64,000 nucleotides of DNA, from contig NZ_JACHEE010000009.1 of NCBI RefSeq assembly GCF_014207375.1, positions 62,001 through 126,000 on the forward strand, given 5' to 3'. A program made the position numbers and the translations under genes. Positions 8,670 to 16,681 of this stretch are shown in pieces. How positions within the stretch are numbered: the stretch's first letter is position 1; every line of letters begins with the position of its first letter. This DNA is from Arthrobacter sp. AZCC_0090 (lineage in GTDB: Bacteria; Actinomycetota; Actinomycetes; Actinomycetales; Micrococcaceae). Under the pieces are notes generated by a model that saw nothing but the letters and a program-made list of their open reading frames with translations, did not search any database and was not told where the DNA came from.

Positions 8670-9697
8670 GATCCTTCGTCCTTTCCGGAGGCACCATAGA
8701 GGTGGCAAGCGACGACTCCACCCTCTGGCGAGGGCCTGAGTTCAGGCGATTCCACGAGGCACAAATCGAACGCGAAGGGGCACCGTGGGGAGAAAGCGCA
8801 GCCAGTGGGCCGGTTGAGGGGGTGCGGCGGCGCCCCCGGGATGGTCAGCAAGCGCGGGACCGTCTGGTCGATGCGCGGCACCGCTTGGAGCAGTCCCTGG
8901 GTGTAGGGGTGGGCCGGGTTGCTGAAGAGTGCATCCACCGAGGCCTCGTCCACCTTGCGGCCCGAGTACATGACGGCCACGCGGTCCGTGAATCCGGCCA
9001 CCGTGCCGAGGTCGTGGGTGATCAAAAGCACGGCAAGGCCGCGTTCCTTGGACACCTTGTCCATCAGGGTAAGCACCTGCTCTTGAACGCGGACGTCCAA
9101 GGCAGTGGTGGGCTCATCCGCGATGATGAGGGACGGGTCGGAGATGAGTGCCATCGCCAGGACGACCCTCTGGCGCATGCCGCCGGAAAACTCGTGCGGG
9201 TAGGCCTTCATACGGGACTCGGCGTTGGCCACGCCGAGCTCCTCCAGGACGGACTTGGCCCGGCGCTCGGATTCAGCGCGGCTCACTCCGGAAATCCGGA
9301 GCGGCTCCATCACCTGTTCCCCGATGGTCATCAGCGGGTTGAGCGCTCCCATGGGGTCCTGGAATACCATGCCGATCTTGTGCCCCCGGACGGCCACCAT
9401 CTGCTTCTCATTGAGCTTCAGGAGGTCCTGTCCTTCGAAGTCGACGGTTCCGGAGAGCCGGAAGTCAGGATCCAGGCGCATGATGGCACGGGCCGTGACA
9501 GATTTTCCGGAGCCCGATTCACCTACCAGGGCCACCCGGTCGCCCGGGGCCATGTCCAAGCTGAAATGATCCACGAGGCGCACGGAAAGCTCCTTGGATC
9601 CCGCCTCGATGGTGAGGTCCCGTACGGACAGCAGTGTGCCAGGATCAGGACGGCGTTCGGCGTCCTTCTGTGCTGGGGTATTGGTCATCGTTTTCAT
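8666..9697 (-). CDS. Peptide/nickel-type ABC transporter ATP-binding protein (DppD/OppD-like)
   Basis: A 343-residue ATPase subunit. Walker A is GESGSGKSVTARAIM, the signature is EFSGGMRQRVVLAMAL, Walker B is LIIADEPTTALD. The C-terminal oligopeptide-ATPase region is seen as HPYTQGLLQAVPRIDQ and GCAFSPRCPFAFDLCL with its cluster of Cys residues, which in DppD proteins binds an iron-sulfur cluster. Start at 9697 follows GTGAGGACCGGAAC; longer frames run into the upstream permease. Overlaps the next ATPase gene by ATGA. Confidence 0.92.
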   Translation of the reverse strand: MKTMTNTPAQKDAERRPDPGTLLSVRDLTIEAGSKELSVRLVDHFSLDMAPGDRVALVGESGSGKSVTARAIMRLDPDFRLSGTVDFEGQDLLKLNEKQMVAVRGHKIGMVFQDPMGALNPLMTIGEQVMEPLRISGVSRAESERRAKSVLEELGVANAESRMKAYPHEFSGGMRQRVVLAMALISDPSLIIADEPTTALDVRVQEQVLTLMDKVSKERGLAVLLITHDLGTVAGFTDRVAVMYSGRKVDEASVDALFSNPAHPYTQGLLQAVPRIDQTVPRLLTIPGAPPHPLNRPTGCAFSPRCPFAFDLCLVESPELRPSPEGGVVACHLYGASGKDEGS

Positions 9698-9707
9698 GTT
9701 CCGGTCC

Positions 9708-10580
9708 TCACCGTTTGCGGAGTGCAGGATTAAAGCGGACCTGGAGTATGTCACCCAGGAGGCCGAAGGCCGTCGCCGTGATCGCGATGGCAATGCCGGG
9801 GGTGAACGCCGCCCACCATGCGGTGGCGATGACACCCTTGGCGCTGGTCACCATGGCTCCCCACTCCGCGCTGGGGGGCTGCGCGCCCACGCCCACGAAG
9901 GAAAGGCCACCGAGGATCAGAATGGTGTTGCCGACGTCGCCCGCCCACTTGACCACTAGCACGTCCAAAGAGTTCGGAAGGACGTGCCGGAGCATGAGCC
10001 GGGTCCGCGAGACGCCCAGGACGCGGGCGTTCTCCACGAAAGGCTGGCTCATGGTCTCCTTCATGACGCCTCGCAGTACGCGTGCCGTGACGGGCCAGCC
10101 GGTGAGGATCATCGCGATGATGGCCGAGTTGAGGCTCGGGCCGAGGGCCGCAGCGACACCGAGGGCGAAGATGATCGGCGGAAAGGCCAAGGCGGCGTCG
10201 ACGACGCGCATCAGGACTTCGTCCGCCCACTTGCCACCAAGGGTGGCCAGGGTGGCTACCAGGACCCCCACGAAGGAAAAGCCGGTGACGATTGCGACGG
10301 CGGACAACAGGGAGGACTGCGCGCCGGCGATGATGCGCCAGAAGACGTCGCGGCCCTGTTCGTCGGTGCCGAGCCAGTGCGTACTGCTCGGCGGAGCAAG
10401 CGCGCTCAGGATGTCAGATCGGTAGACCAAGGCATCCGGGGCAATCAGCGGCCCTACGATGGCGAGCACCAGGAGGAGCACCACCACCGTCGGGACGATC
10501 AGCTGCATGCCCGGGAGCCCGCTGACAGTCCGGCGCCAGCTGCGTCGCTCGGGGACGAACACAGGAAGGGTTGCGGCCAC
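9708..10580 (-). CDS. ABC transporter permease (DppC/OppC-like)
   Basis: A 290-residue inner-membrane permease of the peptide/nickel class. An N-terminal cytoplasmic leader (FVPERRSWRRT) precedes the first membrane helix, followed by APPSSTHWLGTDEQGRDVFW, the conserved DppC N-domain motif, and five further hydrophobic segments. The EAA-loop-like region is RVLGVSRTRLMLRHVLPN. The start is a GTG at 10580 with AGGAG eight bases upstream, three bases after the stop of the DppB-like gene. Confidence 0.92.
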   Translation of the reverse strand: MAATLPVFVPERRSWRRTVSGLPGMQLIVPTVVVLLLVLAIVGPLIAPDALVYRSDILSALAPPSSTHWLGTDEQGRDVFWRIIAGAQSSLLSAVAIVTGFSFVGVLVATLATLGGKWADEVLMRVVDAALAFPPIIFALGVAAALGPSLNSAIIAMILTGWPVTARVLRGVMKETMSQPFVENARVLGVSRTRLMLRHVLPNSLDVLVVKWAGDVGNTILILGGLSFVGVGAQPPSAEWGAMVTSAKGVIATAWWAAFTPGIAIAITATAFGLLGDILQVRFNPALRKR

Positions 10581-10583
10581 GGT

Positions 10584-11633
10584 TCATGCTCCTAACTGGC
10601 CGGCCCGCAGGCGCGGGTCGCGGACCAATTGCAAAATATCTACGACGAAGTTCGAGACGACCACGAGTGCACCGATGACCAGGACCCCGCCGAGGACGGC
10701 GAAGGTGTCCTTCTGGCTCACGGCGTTGGTCAGGTAGGAACCGATTCCCACCAGCCCGAACACCGACTCCACCAGCACCGCGGCGCCCACCATGGCCCCG
10801 AACTGGATACCCACCAGGGTGATCGAGGGACCGATAGAGTTGGGCAACACGTGCTGCATCACCAGCTGCCTCTGGGGGACGCCCTTTGCACGGGCGACTG
10901 TGAGGTGCTCGCGAGCGAGCACCTGGATGAGCTCCGCCCGCAGCATCCTGTAGAGCTGCGCCCCGAACGGAAGGGCGAGGACGACTGCCGGCAGGATGAG
11001 GTGCTGGAGGCCGTCCCACGCGGCGAGCGGGTTCCCGGCCAAAAGGGAGTCCAGGACCACGGAGCCGGTCCGGGTCGGCACGTGCATGTTGCGGGACAGA
11101 CGCCCCGAGATGGGGAACAGCTGCGCCTTGGTGCCCAGGCCATACTGCAGGAGCAGTGCGAGCCAGAAGGTGGGGAGACCGGCGCTCACGATCACGAGGA
11201 TCTTGAAGGTGTAGTCGATCTTGCCGTCCCGGTGCAGCGCCGAGACCGTGGCCAGCGGGACCACGACCGTGACCACGATGAGCACGGCGAGCAGGACCAA
11301 TTCGATGGTCTGGGGCAGCACCTGCTGGATGCCCTGAGTGACCGAGACATGCGTGGTGATGGACGTTCCCAGGTCACCGTGCAACAGGCGGCCGATGAAA
11401 GCCACAAACTGTACGGGGACCGGCTGGTCGAAGCCCAGGCTGTGGCGGATCGCTTCCACCTGTTCGACGGACGCGTTCTCACCTGCGGCCACGCGCGCTT
11501 CGTCACCGGGGATGAGCTTGACCATCATGAAAACGAAGGCGCTCAGACCGACCAGCGTGATGAAGGAAGACGCGGCCTTTCTCAGCAGGAAGACTGCTGT
11601 CTGCTGTTTGGGGTTGTTCGCCACCGTGGTCAC
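10584..11633 (-). CDS. ABC transporter permease (DppB/OppB-like)
   Basis: A 349-residue inner-membrane permease pairing with the DppC-like protein. It shows the N-terminal helix FLLRKAASSFITLVGLSAFV, the typical HSLGFDQPVPVQFVAFIGRLLHGDLGTS periplasmic stretch (given in part), and the EAA loop ARAKGVPQRQLVMQHVLPNS. Six hydrophobic segments can be counted. Its GTG start overlaps the stop of the binding-protein gene by GTGA (11630-11633), so translation is coupled. Confidence 0.92.
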   Translation of the reverse strand: MTTVANNPKQQTAVFLLRKAASSFITLVGLSAFVFMMVKLIPGDEARVAAGENASVEQVEAIRHSLGFDQPVPVQFVAFIGRLLHGDLGTSITTHVSVTQGIQQVLPQTIELVLLAVLIVVTVVVPLATVSALHRDGKIDYTFKILVIVSAGLPTFWLALLLQYGLGTKAQLFPISGRLSRNMHVPTRTGSVVLDSLLAGNPLAAWDGLQHLILPAVVLALPFGAQLYRMLRAELIQVLAREHLTVARAKGVPQRQLVMQHVLPNSIGPSITLVGIQFGAMVGAAVLVESVFGLVGIGSYLTNAVSQKDTFAVLGGVLVIGALVVVSNFVVDILQLVRDPRLRAGQLGA

Positions 11634-13219
11634 CCCACCCGGACGTTGAAGAAGGACATGGGGGTTGCGGACCAGTCGAAGACGATGCCCTGAAGGCCCT
11701 TTCGGTAGCCGACCGGGAACGTCACCTGGTACAGGTTCGCAGAGACGGAGTCCTGGGAGACCTGGGCTTCGACCTGCTTGTACAGATCGCAGCGTTTGCC
11801 CGAGTCGGCGATGGTGCGCGCCTGGGCGAGGAGCTCGTCGACCTTGCTGTTGCTGTAGGCGCCCTTGTTCGTACTGCCGATGTTCTTGGAGTTGTAGAGC
11901 TTGTCCAGGCTGGCACCGGGGTCAGGGGTCAGGATGTAGTCGTTCAGCAGCATCATGGACGGGATCGTGGCTGGGTTGGACAGGGTCTTGAGGTAGTCCG
12001 GGAAGGCGATCGGCACCAGGTTGACGGTCACACCCAGGTCCTTCAGATTGGACTGGAAGAGCGTTGCGAGCTGGGTCTGCACGGAGTCCACGGACTGGTA
12101 GCGGAGCTCCAGGGCCTGGGATCCGAGGCCGGCCAGCAATTGCCTGGCCTTGTCCTTGTCCTGGGCCGACGGCGTGGAGTTCTCCGGGCGGCAGGTGAAG
12201 GCGTCGGAGACGGTGCCGGAGGCGATGGTGCCGTTGCTGTTGAGGATCTTCTGGAAGCCGCCCGCGTAGTCAAAGGCCAGTCTGAGACCCTCGCGGATCT
12301 GGGGGTTGGCGGTGGCACCGGTTGAGGTGTTGAAGAACAGCTGAGTCTGGCCGGAAGTCTTGAGGAAAGCGACGTCCACGTTCTGCTGGTCCTTCAGGGC
12401 CGCAGCGTCGACCGCCGAGACGCCGAAGGCGATGTCCACGTTGCCGGCCTTCAGCTCGTCACGCTCAGTGGCGCTTTCGTCGATGCGGCGGAAGACCATC
12501 TGGGTGGGCCGCTTGTCGTCGAATCCCCAGTACTTGTCGTAGCGGGTGACGGTGGTGCCGTCGGCGGAGGACGTCCCGGTGCCTTGGTAGGGGCCGGTGC
12601 CGGCCTCATGGGACTGCAGCCAGCCCTGGCTGTCGTCGGACCCGGCGTTCTTGGAGACCATGTCGGCTTCCAAGATGTAGACATTGGCGATGCCGTTGAT
12701 GAAGAAGGCGTTGGGAGCCTTCAGGTTGAGCACCACGTGCTTGTCATCGACGACGGTGGTGGAGGCGTAGCCCTGCAGCTGGGAGGCGATTCCTTGGCCC
12801 AACCGTACGTAGCGGTCCAAGCTGAACTTGACGTCCTTGGCCGTGAGGGGGGTGCCATCGTGGAAGGTCACGTTGTCACGGAGGGTGAACGCGATCGACT
12901 TGGCGTCCGGGGCCAACTTGAACTCGGTGGCCAGCGAGCCGACCATGTTGTTCTTGGCGTCGAACTTGACCAGCGGCTCGTAGAGCACATTGTCGACCAT
13001 GTTCGTCTGGGCGTAGTCCGACCGCAGCGGGTCCATTGTGTTGAACTCGTGCTTGAAGGCCACGACGATCGACGACGAGCCACCGCTGGCGTCGCCGCCA
13101 CCGCCACCGCCACTGGAGCTTCCGCCTGCAGTGCAGGCCGTCAGCATGGAAGCGACGAGGGGGACGGTCAAGATAGCGGTACGGGCGATGGTCCTTGAAC
13201 GGCGGGGATTGGAGGTCAT
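11630..13219 (-). CDS. ABC transporter substrate-binding lipoprotein, family 5
   Basis: A 529-residue exported solute-binding protein. The signal peptide TAILTVPLVASMLTACTAGG ends in a lipobox with Cys at about residue 29, followed by a Ser/Gly linker, so it is anchored outside the membrane. The body matches family-5 proteins: LRSDYAQTNMVDNVLYEPLV, then FTLRDNVTFHDGTPLTAKDV, both classic DppA/OppA motifs. This family binds peptides, nickel complexes, glutathione, sugars and other small polar molecules, so the cargo is open. The ATG at 13219 follows AGGAGCCCCCAAA. A 183-base gap separates it from the M24 gene upstream, within which I see no promoter I would defend. Confidence 0.92.
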   Translation of the reverse strand: MTSNPRRSRTIARTAILTVPLVASMLTACTAGGSSSGGGGGGDASGGSSSIVVAFKHEFNTMDPLRSDYAQTNMVDNVLYEPLVKFDAKNNMVGSLATEFKLAPDAKSIAFTLRDNVTFHDGTPLTAKDVKFSLDRYVRLGQGIASQLQGYASTTVVDDKHVVLNLKAPNAFFINGIANVYILEADMVSKNAGSDDSQGWLQSHEAGTGPYQGTGTSSADGTTVTRYDKYWGFDDKRPTQMVFRRIDESATERDELKAGNVDIAFGVSAVDAAALKDQQNVDVAFLKTSGQTQLFFNTSTGATANPQIREGLRLAFDYAGGFQKILNSNGTIASGTVSDAFTCRPENSTPSAQDKDKARQLLAGLGSQALELRYQSVDSVQTQLATLFQSNLKDLGVTVNLVPIAFPDYLKTLSNPATIPSMMLLNDYILTPDPGASLDKLYNSKNIGSTNKGAYSNSKVDELLAQARTIADSGKRCDLYKQVEAQVSQDSVSANLYQVTFPVGYRKGLQGIVFDWSATPMSFFNVRVG

Positions 13220-13402
13220 TTTGGGGGCTCCTGAGAGGCTTGTCAGTGGGATTCCGAGGGGTGAGCAGCAGCACGGAGACGCTGCTATTTTTGGTCGCCA
13301 AGTGGGCGGGTCCTTGCGTGAGGTCCGCTAAGCGAGGATGTTCTTTTTGGGGTTCGGCAGGTCAGGGGCGCCTTCAGCGGTGACACGACGAACAGAGCGG
13401 AA

Positions 13403-14647
13403 TCAGAGTTCCCAGATTCCGCGGGGTGACTCGGTGATCCATTCGGCACCGTCTTCCGTGACGAGCGCCATGTCGCCGGCGACGACGCAGCCCAGTCCGG
13501 GAACAGTGAAGTTGGGGTGGACTTCGATGACCATGTTGGGTTCGATCAGAACACCACTGGGGTCGAGGGACTTGTCCCTCAGGGGGTTCAGGTCCCGGGC
13601 CATGCCGGGCTCGACGTAGCTGAGCCCGAGTCCGTGGCAGCTTTGGAAACGGAAGGGGTCGGTTCCCCGCGTGTAGGGTGCGTGCGCCGCGTACATCTCC
13701 TCGATGACGTCGATGACCCGGTGCAAGGGCTCGCCGGGGCGCATGACTCCGAGGGCGGCGTCCTGGATCTTCAGGAGGATCTCGGAGTACTCAGCGAGCT
13801 CTCGGCTCGGGGTTCCCCTTACTCCCATCCTGAGGCACTGACCAAAGTATCCTTCGTAGGCCGTGGTGGTGCCCATCTGCACGCGGTCACGCGAGGTGAC
13901 CTCCTGGGGCAGTTCCATGAACTCGAAGTACGTGGTGGGAGGAGCTTCTCCGACGGACAGCCAGCAATTGGCCAGATCGGCTCCGAGGAGCCTGCCTGTG
14001 TGCTCGATCTCCGCCATGATGGAGGGACCGGAGGCTCCAGGGCGGATCGACTCCGCAAAAGCAGCCGCCACCATCGCGTCGGAGATCTTTGCGGAGACGC
14101 GGAACATCTCCACCTCCTCCGGGGCCCGGGTCAGCCGCAGGCGGTCCAGCAGGCTGTCAGCAGCGACGGTCTCGTATCCGCCGAGTTCCTGCTCCACCGC
14201 GAGATAAGACGCGTGGCTCAGCTCGTCGGTTCCGATGACGCCCAGCCGGGATCCGGGGGTGACTCCCGCTTCCGCCAGGAACCTGGCGGCCACCGCGGGG
14301 TGGGAGCGCTGCTCGCCGGCCTGGATGATCTCCCCCAGCCAGCCGGAGCGCAGTCCGAACTCGCGCGTCTCGTGGGCGCCGAAGGTCAGGACCGCTCCTT
14401 CGCCGGACGCCGTGAGCACTACTGTGGAGGGTGTCGGCTTGGATGTGAAACCGGCCAGGTACTGGACGTATCCGGTAGTCCGGGTCCGGGATCCCAGGGA
14501 ACGGGGGCTGGCGAAGACCACCAGGGCGTCGATGCCCTGGTCCTTCAACACGGCCCGGACCCTGGCGATGCGCTCCCGGAGGACGCTGAGGGGGAGCTTG
14601 GCGGTGAAGCGCTCCAACACAGTGGCTGCGCTGTTCGCCGGGATCAT
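13403..14647 (-). CDS. M24-family 'pita-bread' hydrolase without metal ligands (creatinase/prolidase-like)
   Basis: A 414-residue protein with an N-terminal creatinase-type domain (about 1-165, DALVVFASPRSLGSRTRTTG) and a C-terminal pita-bread domain. In metallo-aminopeptidases the second domain has D, D, H, E, E ligands. Here the DxG...D region reads DRVQMGTTTAYEGYFGQCLR, with neither Asp; His remains in SCHGLGLSYVEPG and Glu in EPNMVIEVHPN. Creatinase works without metal, so a metal-free C-N hydrolase is the best guess. It is the first gene after the promoter at 14846-14874. The Shine-Dalgarno sequence is weak; a 50-codon frame stops across its ATG, so coupling may supply ribosomes. A longer in-frame start (14893) would precede the promoter. 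Confidence 0.8.
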   Translation of the reverse strand: MIPANSAATVLERFTAKLPLSVLRERIARVRAVLKDQGIDALVVFASPRSLGSRTRTTGYVQYLAGFTSKPTPSTVVLTASGEGAVLTFGAHETREFGLRSGWLGEIIQAGEQRSHPAVAARFLAEAGVTPGSRLGVIGTDELSHASYLAVEQELGGYETVAADSLLDRLRLTRAPEEVEMFRVSAKISDAMVAAAFAESIRPGASGPSIMAEIEHTGRLLGADLANCWLSVGEAPPTTYFEFMELPQEVTSRDRVQMGTTTAYEGYFGQCLRMGVRGTPSRELAEYSEILLKIQDAALGVMRPGEPLHRVIDVIEEMYAAHAPYTRGTDPFRFQSCHGLGLSYVEPGMARDLNPLRDKSLDPSGVLIEPNMVIEVHPNFTVPGLGCVVAGDMALVTEDGAEWITESPRGIWEL

Positions 14648-14796
14648 CGTGCGCCGTCTGGGATCAGGCCGGAGCGGGGGGATTCGACGCCATTTCTGGC
14701 GATCAGTGATGCGGGGACGGTGCGCGGAATGGACTTCGCACCCGTCTCCCCCAGTGCCGAACTCACCTTCGGCACTGTTGAGTCTGAAATGTTCAT
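14644..14796 (-). CDS. Possible 50-aa leader peptide coupled to the M24 gene
   Basis: An open frame MNISDSTVPKVSSALGETGA... begins about 43 bases after the predicted transcription start and ends with TGA overlapping the ATG of the hydrolase gene (ATGA, 14644-14647). I see no strong ribosome site and do not recognise the peptide. The evidence is position alone: the hydrolase has a poor site of its own and would benefit from coupling. It could equally be chance in a 190-base leader. Confidence 0.3.
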   Translation of the reverse strand: MNISDSTVPKVSSALGETGAKSIPRTVPASLIARNGVESPRSGLIPDGAR

Positions 14797-14845
14797 GATT
14801 CAGAGCCAATCTGTCTTCGTTGACGCCCCAGGGAGGGGTGGACTC

Positions 14846-14874
14846 AATATAATTCTCGTCACATTTTTCCGCAA
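14846..14874 (-). promoter_or_regulatory. Promoter of the 14.6-3.6 kb catabolic cluster
   Basis: Read on the minus strand, TTGCGG (14874-14869) and TATATT (14851-14846) are separated by exactly 17 bases, close to the vegetative sigma consensus, in a locally AT-rich stretch of otherwise GC-rich DNA. It points into the M24 gene and gives a leader of about 190 bases. Confidence 0.6.
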
Positions 14875-14887
14875 GAGAAAATCTAAT

Positions 14888-14902
14888 TTCCACAGAGTGG
14901 AA
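14888..14902. promoter_or_regulatory. 15-bp palindrome, candidate operator
   Basis: TTCCAC-AGA-GTGGAA is a perfect dyad 13 bases upstream of the predicted -35 box. Its length and symmetry suit a dimeric regulator such as an IclR protein; one is encoded at the far end of the cluster (2670-3518). The pairing of site and protein is inference. Confidence 0.5.
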
Positions 14903-15338
14903 TTCTTGTTCGGCGAAAACCCGGCACCGGCAGCGCGGCGGGATGACCCATGGTGGCGTTTGCGGGCCATCCGGGACGCCCGACGAGGGTCAGCAGGCTG
15001 CTGGGCAGCCGTCATCGCGATCGGTCCCCCGCAGCCGCATGTGGGGGACGAGCCAGGGCACCTAAAACGACGGCGCCCGGTGATTATCGACGTCGCCCTC
15101 CGAGAGGAAGCCGCAGAAGCGGCCACCGGCGACACAGGGGCTGCGGGAAGCAGACCGCCTCGACGCTGGCACGGCGTGCCCCAACTCGTGGGGGCCAAAA
15201 GAGTTTCAGGTGGGCCGTCGGCAGCAAACCAGACCACTGCTCATCCGTCAGCTGCGCAAATGACACACCCAACAAGCACGCCAAAAGCCACCGAACCGAA
15301 TTTGGAGGCACACCCTATGCAACGAGCTGCGCTTAGAC
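14903..15338. other. 436-bp intergenic stretch, possible transposase scrap
   Basis: No intact gene. On the minus strand around 15218-15266 a frame reads FAQLTDEQWSGLLP, which resembles the N-terminus of IS5-type (DUF4096) transposases; it degenerates at once, so I treat it only as a possible scar. The gap separates the unknown catabolic cluster from the carbamoyltransferase cluster. Confidence 0.3.
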
Positions 15339-16652
15339 CTACCTCCCTGCCGTTGCCCGGCCGGACAGCGACTCGATCGCGAGGTAGGCGACAAGACCGA
15401 CAACTAGGCCCACTACGGCATCCGAAAGCATCGGCGCGTTGAAGTGGACCACGACGGCGGCCGCGGCCCCGATGGCCCAGGCGATGAACGCCGTCGGGCG
15501 GATCTTCGCCTCACCCCGGTCGGCAAGGCGCTTGCGCAAGATGATCTGGTCCGCGATGAGCACGGCTCCGAGCGGCGGGACCAGCACGCCCAGGAAGGCG
15601 AGCCAGTTCACGAAGTAGTTCCACGCACCCAGCAGAGCCACCACCACGCCGATTACCCCCAGCACCAAGGTGAGGAGTCGCATCCTGGACCGGGTCAGAT
15701 GGGACCAGCCCAGCGCGCCGTTGTAGAGGCAGTGCGTGCACACCGAACCGAGATTGATAACCACGAACACCACCACCAGGGCGTTGAGGAACGGGTTGTT
15801 CACGCCGGTGAGGATCGGGGTGAAGTTGCCGCCGGCGGTCTCCGCGGCCGCTATGGCGCCGGCTGCGACCAGCAGGCCGCCGCTGAGTTGGGCCACGAGG
15901 CTCGCGAACGGGAACGCGGTGACCGTGGCAAGCACGGCTTCGCGCCCGTTCTTCGACCAGCGGGTGAAGTCCGCCGTCATGGTTCCGGAATCGGCGAAAG
16001 TTGCCATGATCGAGGTGACGGCCACACCGAAGGTCATGGCACCGCCGCCCACGCCCTGGTAGTTCACGATCTGGCCCAGGTCGTGGCTCTGCGCCGCGAT
16101 CGCGATGGCGATGATCACCACCACGATGAACAACGGAGCCGCGATGGCACCCAGCCAGGACAGCGCCTTGATGCCAAGATAGGTCACCGCGATGAACGCG
16201 ACACCGGCAACGGCAACTACCAGCGCCTCGTTCCAGCCGAACGCCTTGTTCAGGCTGGCGCCTGTGGCGCCGGTGTTGAAGGCGAACCAGCCCACCACCA
16301 CGGTGGCCAGGAAGCCTGAGGCAATGGCATAGCCGGCGGTCCCGAAGGTTTCGGTGGCTTGCAGAGCGAAGCTCTTGCCCGTCTTGCCGGCCCGATAGCT
16401 CAGCAGGCTGACGTAGACGAACATGAAGAGATTGGCCACGACAATCGCGGCGAGGCCTTGCCAGAAACCGAGCAAGGCAACCACGAGGCCACCGGGGACG
16501 GCATTAGTGAGGATCATCGGGAATCCAAACCAGACGGCCGAAACCGTCAGGAGAGATTTCCGGTGGGACTCGGGAACCGGGGAGTGCTCGAATTCGGATT
16601 CGAGACCGGCCCCGGCAGCCGTGACTTCAACTGTGTCTGGCGGTGTTGTCAT
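15339..16652 (-). CDS. NCS1-family cytosine/purine permease
   Basis: A 437-residue inner-membrane transporter with about 12 hydrophobic segments. SAVWFGFPMILTNAVPGGLV near residue 38, GKSFALQATETFG and GWFAFNTGATGASLNKAFGW match cytosine-permease (CodB-type) NCS1 proteins, which import nucleobases, allantoin or hydantoins with H+ or Na+. It is the last gene of the minus-strand unit with the DUF1116/FdrA/DUF2877 genes, 29 bases after the DUF1116 stop, so it probably imports the N-rich compound that the unit degrades. Confidence 0.88.
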   Translation of the reverse strand: MTTPPDTVEVTAAGAGLESEFEHSPVPESHRKSLLTVSAVWFGFPMILTNAVPGGLVVALLGFWQGLAAIVVANLFMFVYVSLLSYRAGKTGKSFALQATETFGTAGYAIASGFLATVVVGWFAFNTGATGASLNKAFGWNEALVVAVAGVAFIAVTYLGIKALSWLGAIAAPLFIVVVIIAIAIAAQSHDLGQIVNYQGVGGGAMTFGVAVTSIMATFADSGTMTADFTRWSKNGREAVLATVTAFPFASLVAQLSGGLLVAAGAIAAAETAGGNFTPILTGVNNPFLNALVVVFVVINLGSVCTHCLYNGALGWSHLTRSRMRLLTLVLGVIGVVVALLGAWNYFVNWLAFLGVLVPPLGAVLIADQIILRKRLADRGEAKIRPTAFIAWAIGAAAAVVVHFNAPMLSDAVVGLVVGLVAYLAIESLSGRATAGR

Positions 16653-16681
16653 ATCAGCGACTGCTTTCTCTTGGGGTCGGT

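Noticed and set aside
15218..15266. IS5-like transposase N-terminus (LTDEQW motif)
   Set aside because: Fifteen residues only, with no continuation or terminal repeats; not called as a mobile element.
13517..15442. A 641-codon + strand frame across the M24 gene and the gap
   Set aside because: It is antisense to the M24 hydrolase, starts inside it, and ends inside the permease; no ribosome site and no recognisable domain.
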